6,505 nt of DNA. Origin: Methanobacteriota archaeon (lineage in GTDB: Archaea > Altiarchaeota > Altiarchaeia > IMC4 > QMZM01). Positions 5,211-6,505 of the stretch are shown in pieces. Positions within the stretch are counted from its first letter, which is position 1. Every line of letters begins with the position of its first letter. The stretch lies in NCBI GenBank assembly GCA_021731385.1, contig JAKFXM010000230.1, forward strand, positions 1 through 6,505. The letters are read 5' to 3'. Both the position numbers and the translations under genes were made by a program. The notes below the pieces were generated by a model. It saw only the letters and a list, made by a program, of their open reading frames with translations. It searched no databases and was not told the origin of the DNA.

Positions 5211-6473
5211 TCATATCAACACAACATTACAAGCCCTGCTGCAATCTGCTCCAGCTATGTTGTATTCCTGAACCCTAAAGTCTTCTAGTCTGAAGGTTAT
5301 ATTAAGGGGCGGGTTTCTTTTCGAATAATTTATCGTCCAATTGACGCAGCATATTCCAACAGAATTCTGCCAGTAGGAATAATCAACCCATGTATAATTT
5401 GCCGCAGCATCAACAGGTATGTTGTGATACCAGATGCTGTATAAATCCGCAAAAGATTCAAGTCCGATATTGGTTTTGTTGAAATAAAATCTTGACTGAT
5501 TGACATATCTCCCAGAGAGATTTAAATTCCCCTCCATCCTATCAAAAAAAGAAGAGCCGTTATATGAGAGATTGCTTGAATGATAGCATCCTGAAGCGAG
5601 CCAGTCATTTATAATCGTACCATTAACCGATGCCTGTTTGGTGCATTTTTGGAAATATCTGATTACATCCGGTTCATTAGTCCTGAGGTAGTACAATGGA
5701 TCCGGCATTCCTGCTATCGGGATTAGGGATAAAACTGATATGTTGGCATTATAGAAACTCACACTGCTTTTATTCGCAGATATTTCAATCGTCGTTATGA
5801 CTGCAAAATTCCATGAATCATACATTGAGATGCTTATATTTCTTAGATCCATACTCCCAATTTCTGCCATGTTAAATCGGTTGCTCCAGTTCAGGAGAGT
5901 ATTATTGTCCATATATTCAACACCGTTTCCATTCAATGTCCCGCAGAGCATTAATTCGGCTATCGCCGCTTCAGGCCCCGGAATTGTATAATTGAATCCT
6001 GTGCAGTTTTTCATGCTATAACCTGAAAGGCTTGTACCTGAATTGATAATATGATTTATGGAATAAAGGGCAGCCCTTTTCCCCGAAATTTCGCCAGCCC
6101 GTTGAATGTCCTTCTTTATCAGTTCAATTAGGTGGTGAAGACTCTCCGTACTTATCATATCCCCGGAATGAGCGGGTTTCTCATGATAGAACCCGATATA
6201 GAACGAGACAAGAGAAAGCAGAAGAACTGCCAGGACTATTGTTACAAGGGCGTATATATAACCCTTATTGCCGATTTGCGGGATTTTCTTGCCCGAATCA
6301 GAAACTATAAGTTTCTGATTGGGCACAAAAATTTTACCTCCCGATTGAGCCTTCGGCTCAATGGGCCCGAATTGGGCCCTGCACAATTGGGCCCAAAAAC
6401 TGCTTTGCAGTTTTTCGGGCACAAAAATTCCTTTGGAATTTTTCGGGTTGGTAAAATTTTTCTTGTGTTCCAT
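5211..6473 (-). CDS. Membrane-anchored, sequon-rich pilin-like surface protein (candidate minor pilin)
   Basis: 420 aa from the ATG at 6473, or 371 aa from a GTG at 6326 that has GGGAGGT 9 nt upstream. Residues 1-70 are cytoplasmic and basic. One hydrophobic segment follows (71-95, KGYIYALVTIVLAVLLLSL...), then an extracytoplasmic domain of ~325 residues. A single N-terminal helix after a basic stretch resembles pilins, but there is no QxxxE class III site, so it may stay uncleaved. The exterior holds 17 N-x-S/T sequons (for example NCT157-158 region, NIS, NGT, NLS, NQS, NKT, NYT, NWT, NIT) and eight cysteines: 157, 177, 277, 296, 375, 376, 411, 415. I recognise no named domain. It is first in the ATPase/platform cluster, which argues for a pilus or surface-complex component. 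Odd point: codons for about residues 2-60 come from an array of short palindromes, so the true start is uncertain. Confidence 0.7.
   Translation of the reverse strand: MEHKKNFTNPKNSKGIFVPEKLQSSFWAQLCRAQFGPIEPKAQSGGKIFVPNQKLIVSDSGKKIPQIGNKGYIYALVTIVLAVLLLSLVSFYIGFYHEKPAHSGDMISTESLHHLIELIKKDIQRAGEISGKRAALYSINHIINSGTSLSGYSMKNCTGFNYTIPGPEAAIAELMLCGTLNGNGVEYMDNNTLLNWSNRFNMAEIGSMDLRNISISMYDSWNFAVITTIEISANKSSVSFYNANISVLSLIPIAGMPDPLYYLRTNEPDVIRYFQKCTKQASVNGTIINDWLASGCYHSSNLSYNGSSFFDRMEGNLNLSGRYVNQSRFYFNKTNIGLESFADLYSIWYHNIPVDAAANYTWVDYSYWQNSVGICCVNWTINYSKRNPPLNITFRLEDFRVQEYNIAGADCSRACNVVLI
6291..6324. repeat. Palindrome A of the 5' array (11-bp stem, 3-nt loop)
   Basis: AATCAGAAACT (6296-6306) pairs perfectly with AGTTTCTGATT (6310-6320) around ATA. 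It is framed by GCCC plus an unpaired G (6291-6295) and GGGC (6321-6324), adding 4 bp. It lies inside the surface-protein reading frame, just after the candidate GTG start, and encodes about residues 51-60 (NQKLIVSDSG). Confidence 0.9.
6336..6342 (-). promoter_or_regulatory. Strong Shine-Dalgarno candidate GGGAGGT for an internal GTG start
   Basis: The minus strand reads GGGAGGT, 9 nt, then an in-frame GTG at 6326 (product 371 aa, MPNQKLIV...). It is the best ribosome binding site near this gene; the ATG at 6473 has none. The site lies between two potential helices: its GGG (6340-6342) can pair with CCC at the foot of palindrome B, and its GGT (6336-6338) lies in the outer inverted repeat. 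That suggests structure-controlled initiation. Confidence 0.4.
6340..6365. repeat. Palindrome B of the 5' array (8-bp stem, 3-nt loop)
   Basis: ATTGAGCC (6344-6351) pairs perfectly with GGCTCAAT (6355-6362) around TTC. It is framed by CCC plus unpaired G (6340-6343) and GGG (6363-6365), the same frame and bulge position as palindrome A with unrelated arms. Confidence 0.9.
6363..6394. repeat. Palindrome C of the 5' array (GGGCCC-framed, 9-nt loop)
   Basis: GGGCCC (6363-6368), unpaired G (6369) and AATTG (6370-6374) pair with CAATT (6384-6388) and GGGCCC (6389-6394). The inner stem is 5 bp with a 9-nt loop, unlike the 3-nt loops of the others, but the G-bulged frame is the same. A third GGGCCC (6374-6379) begins at the edge of the inner stem and runs into the loop. 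C shares its outer bases with B and D, so not all can form together at full length. Confidence 0.75.
6391..6420. repeat. Palindrome D of the 5' array (9-bp stem, 3-nt loop)
   Basis: AAAAACTGC (6395-6403) pairs perfectly with GCAGTTTTT (6407-6415) around TTT. It is framed by GCCC (6391-6394) and unpaired C plus GGGC (6416-6420). Here the bulge is on the right arm, so on the minus strand D has the same GCCC-G-stem-GGGC order that A shows on the plus strand: it is inverted relative to A. Confidence 0.9.
6423..6443. repeat. Palindrome E of the 5' array (9-bp stem, 3-nt loop)
   Basis: AAAAATTCC (6423-6431) pairs perfectly with GGAATTTTT (6435-6443) around TTT. It is followed by CGGG (6444-6447), like D, but the left flank (GCAC) does not complete the GCCC frame. 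It encodes about residues 11-17 of the surface-protein frame. Confidence 0.9.
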
Positions 6474-6479
6474 GATGTG

Positions 6480-6503
6480 TTTTATATCCGTTACTTTATT
6501 ATA
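6480..6503 (-). promoter_or_regulatory. Two alternative TATA elements upstream of the surface-protein gene
   Basis: Minus-strand TATAATAAAG (6494-6503) sits about 26 nt before ATG 6473 and would give a leaderless mRNA. Minus-strand GATATAAAA (6480-6488) would instead start transcription near 6458, inside the ATG-started frame, leaving a ~130-nt palindrome-rich leader before GTG 6326. The choice between them decides whether the palindrome array is coding or untranslated. Confidence 0.4.
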
Positions 6504-6505
6504 TC

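Larger units (their letters stand above)
6321..6429. repeat. 13-bp direct repeat GGGCACAAAAATT, two copies 96 bp apart
   Basis: Identical copies lie at 6321-6333 and 6417-6429. The 96-bp offset is a whole number of codons, so both encode IFVP in the surface-protein frame (residues 16-19 and 48-51). Each copy also carries an in-frame GTG on the minus strand (6422 and 6326). Confidence 0.85.
6324..6467. repeat. Outer inverted repeat bracketing the palindrome array
   Basis: CACAAAAATTTTACC (6324-6338) is the inverse complement of GGTAAAATTTTT (6450-6461) plus GTG (6465-6467), with a 3-nt CTT bulge: 12 continuous pairs plus 3. It encloses palindromes B to E, so the minus-strand transcript could fold into a multi-branched structure closed by this helix. 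On that strand the left arm contains the candidate GTG start (6326) and the last bases of its Shine-Dalgarno. Confidence 0.8.

Noticed and set aside
6363..6394. Three GGGCCC sites as a restriction-related or regulatory protein-binding array
   Set aside because: They are accounted for as arms and frames of palindromes B to D; spacing of 11 and 15 bp shows no regular helical phasing.
6291..6467. Palindrome array as a CRISPR
   Set aside because: The units have different sequences and irregular spacing, with no identical direct repeats separated by spacers of equal length, and no cas genes are present.
1..6505. tRNA, rRNA, insertion sequence or integrase remnants
   Set aside because: No cloverleaf, rRNA-like stretch, transposase frame or terminal inverted repeats with target duplication were seen on either strand.

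Overview
The window looks archaeal, most likely from an uncultivated lineage of the DPANN or Altiarchaeota kind; the exact phylum cannot be fixed from this sequence. The reasons are a class III (QxxxE-type) archaeal prepilin leader, archaeal TATA-type promoter elements, a T-rich intrinsic terminator without a strong hairpin, some genes with clear Shine-Dalgarno sites and others that look leaderless, and an archaeal-style secretion ATPase with two TadC-like membrane proteins. Base composition is moderately AT-rich throughout, with no sign of a transferred island.

Layout. Positions 46-507 (minus) encode a small type IV pilin with its own promoter and a poly-T terminator at the window's left edge. 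A 119-bp divergent promoter region separates it from a plus-strand gene (627-1352) for a membrane-anchored NERD-domain protein. That gene converges, with only 3 bp between the stop codons, on a minus-strand cluster that fills the rest of the window. In transcription order the cluster is: a large membrane-anchored, cysteine- and sequon-rich pilin-like surface protein (start 6473 or 6326, stop 5211), a VirB11/TadA/ArlI-type secretion ATPase (5117-3477), and two TadC/T2SSF-type membrane platform proteins (3417-2548 and 2534-1356).

How it fits together. The ATPase, two polytopic platform proteins and pilin-type substrates form the core of an archaeal type IV pilus or pseudopilus. The 46-507 pilin is the probable major subunit, and the 5211-6473 product is a candidate minor, tip or anchored glycoprotein component. 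No prepilin peptidase lies in the window. The NERD protein is an unrelated-looking passenger on the opposite strand between pilus genes.

Most unusual signal. The 5' end of the surface-protein gene (about 6291-6467) is packed with perfect short palindromes. Most have 8-11 bp stems and 3-nt loops. Their sequences differ, but several share a GCCC-G-stem-GGGC frame, and an outer inverted repeat brackets most of them. That outer repeat can cover a strong Shine-Dalgarno/GTG start candidate at 6342-6324. Two more 3-nt-loop palindromes lie in tandem between the surface-protein gene and the ATPase gene. This could be a palindromic repeat invading a coding N-terminus, or a structured 5' leader controlling translation.
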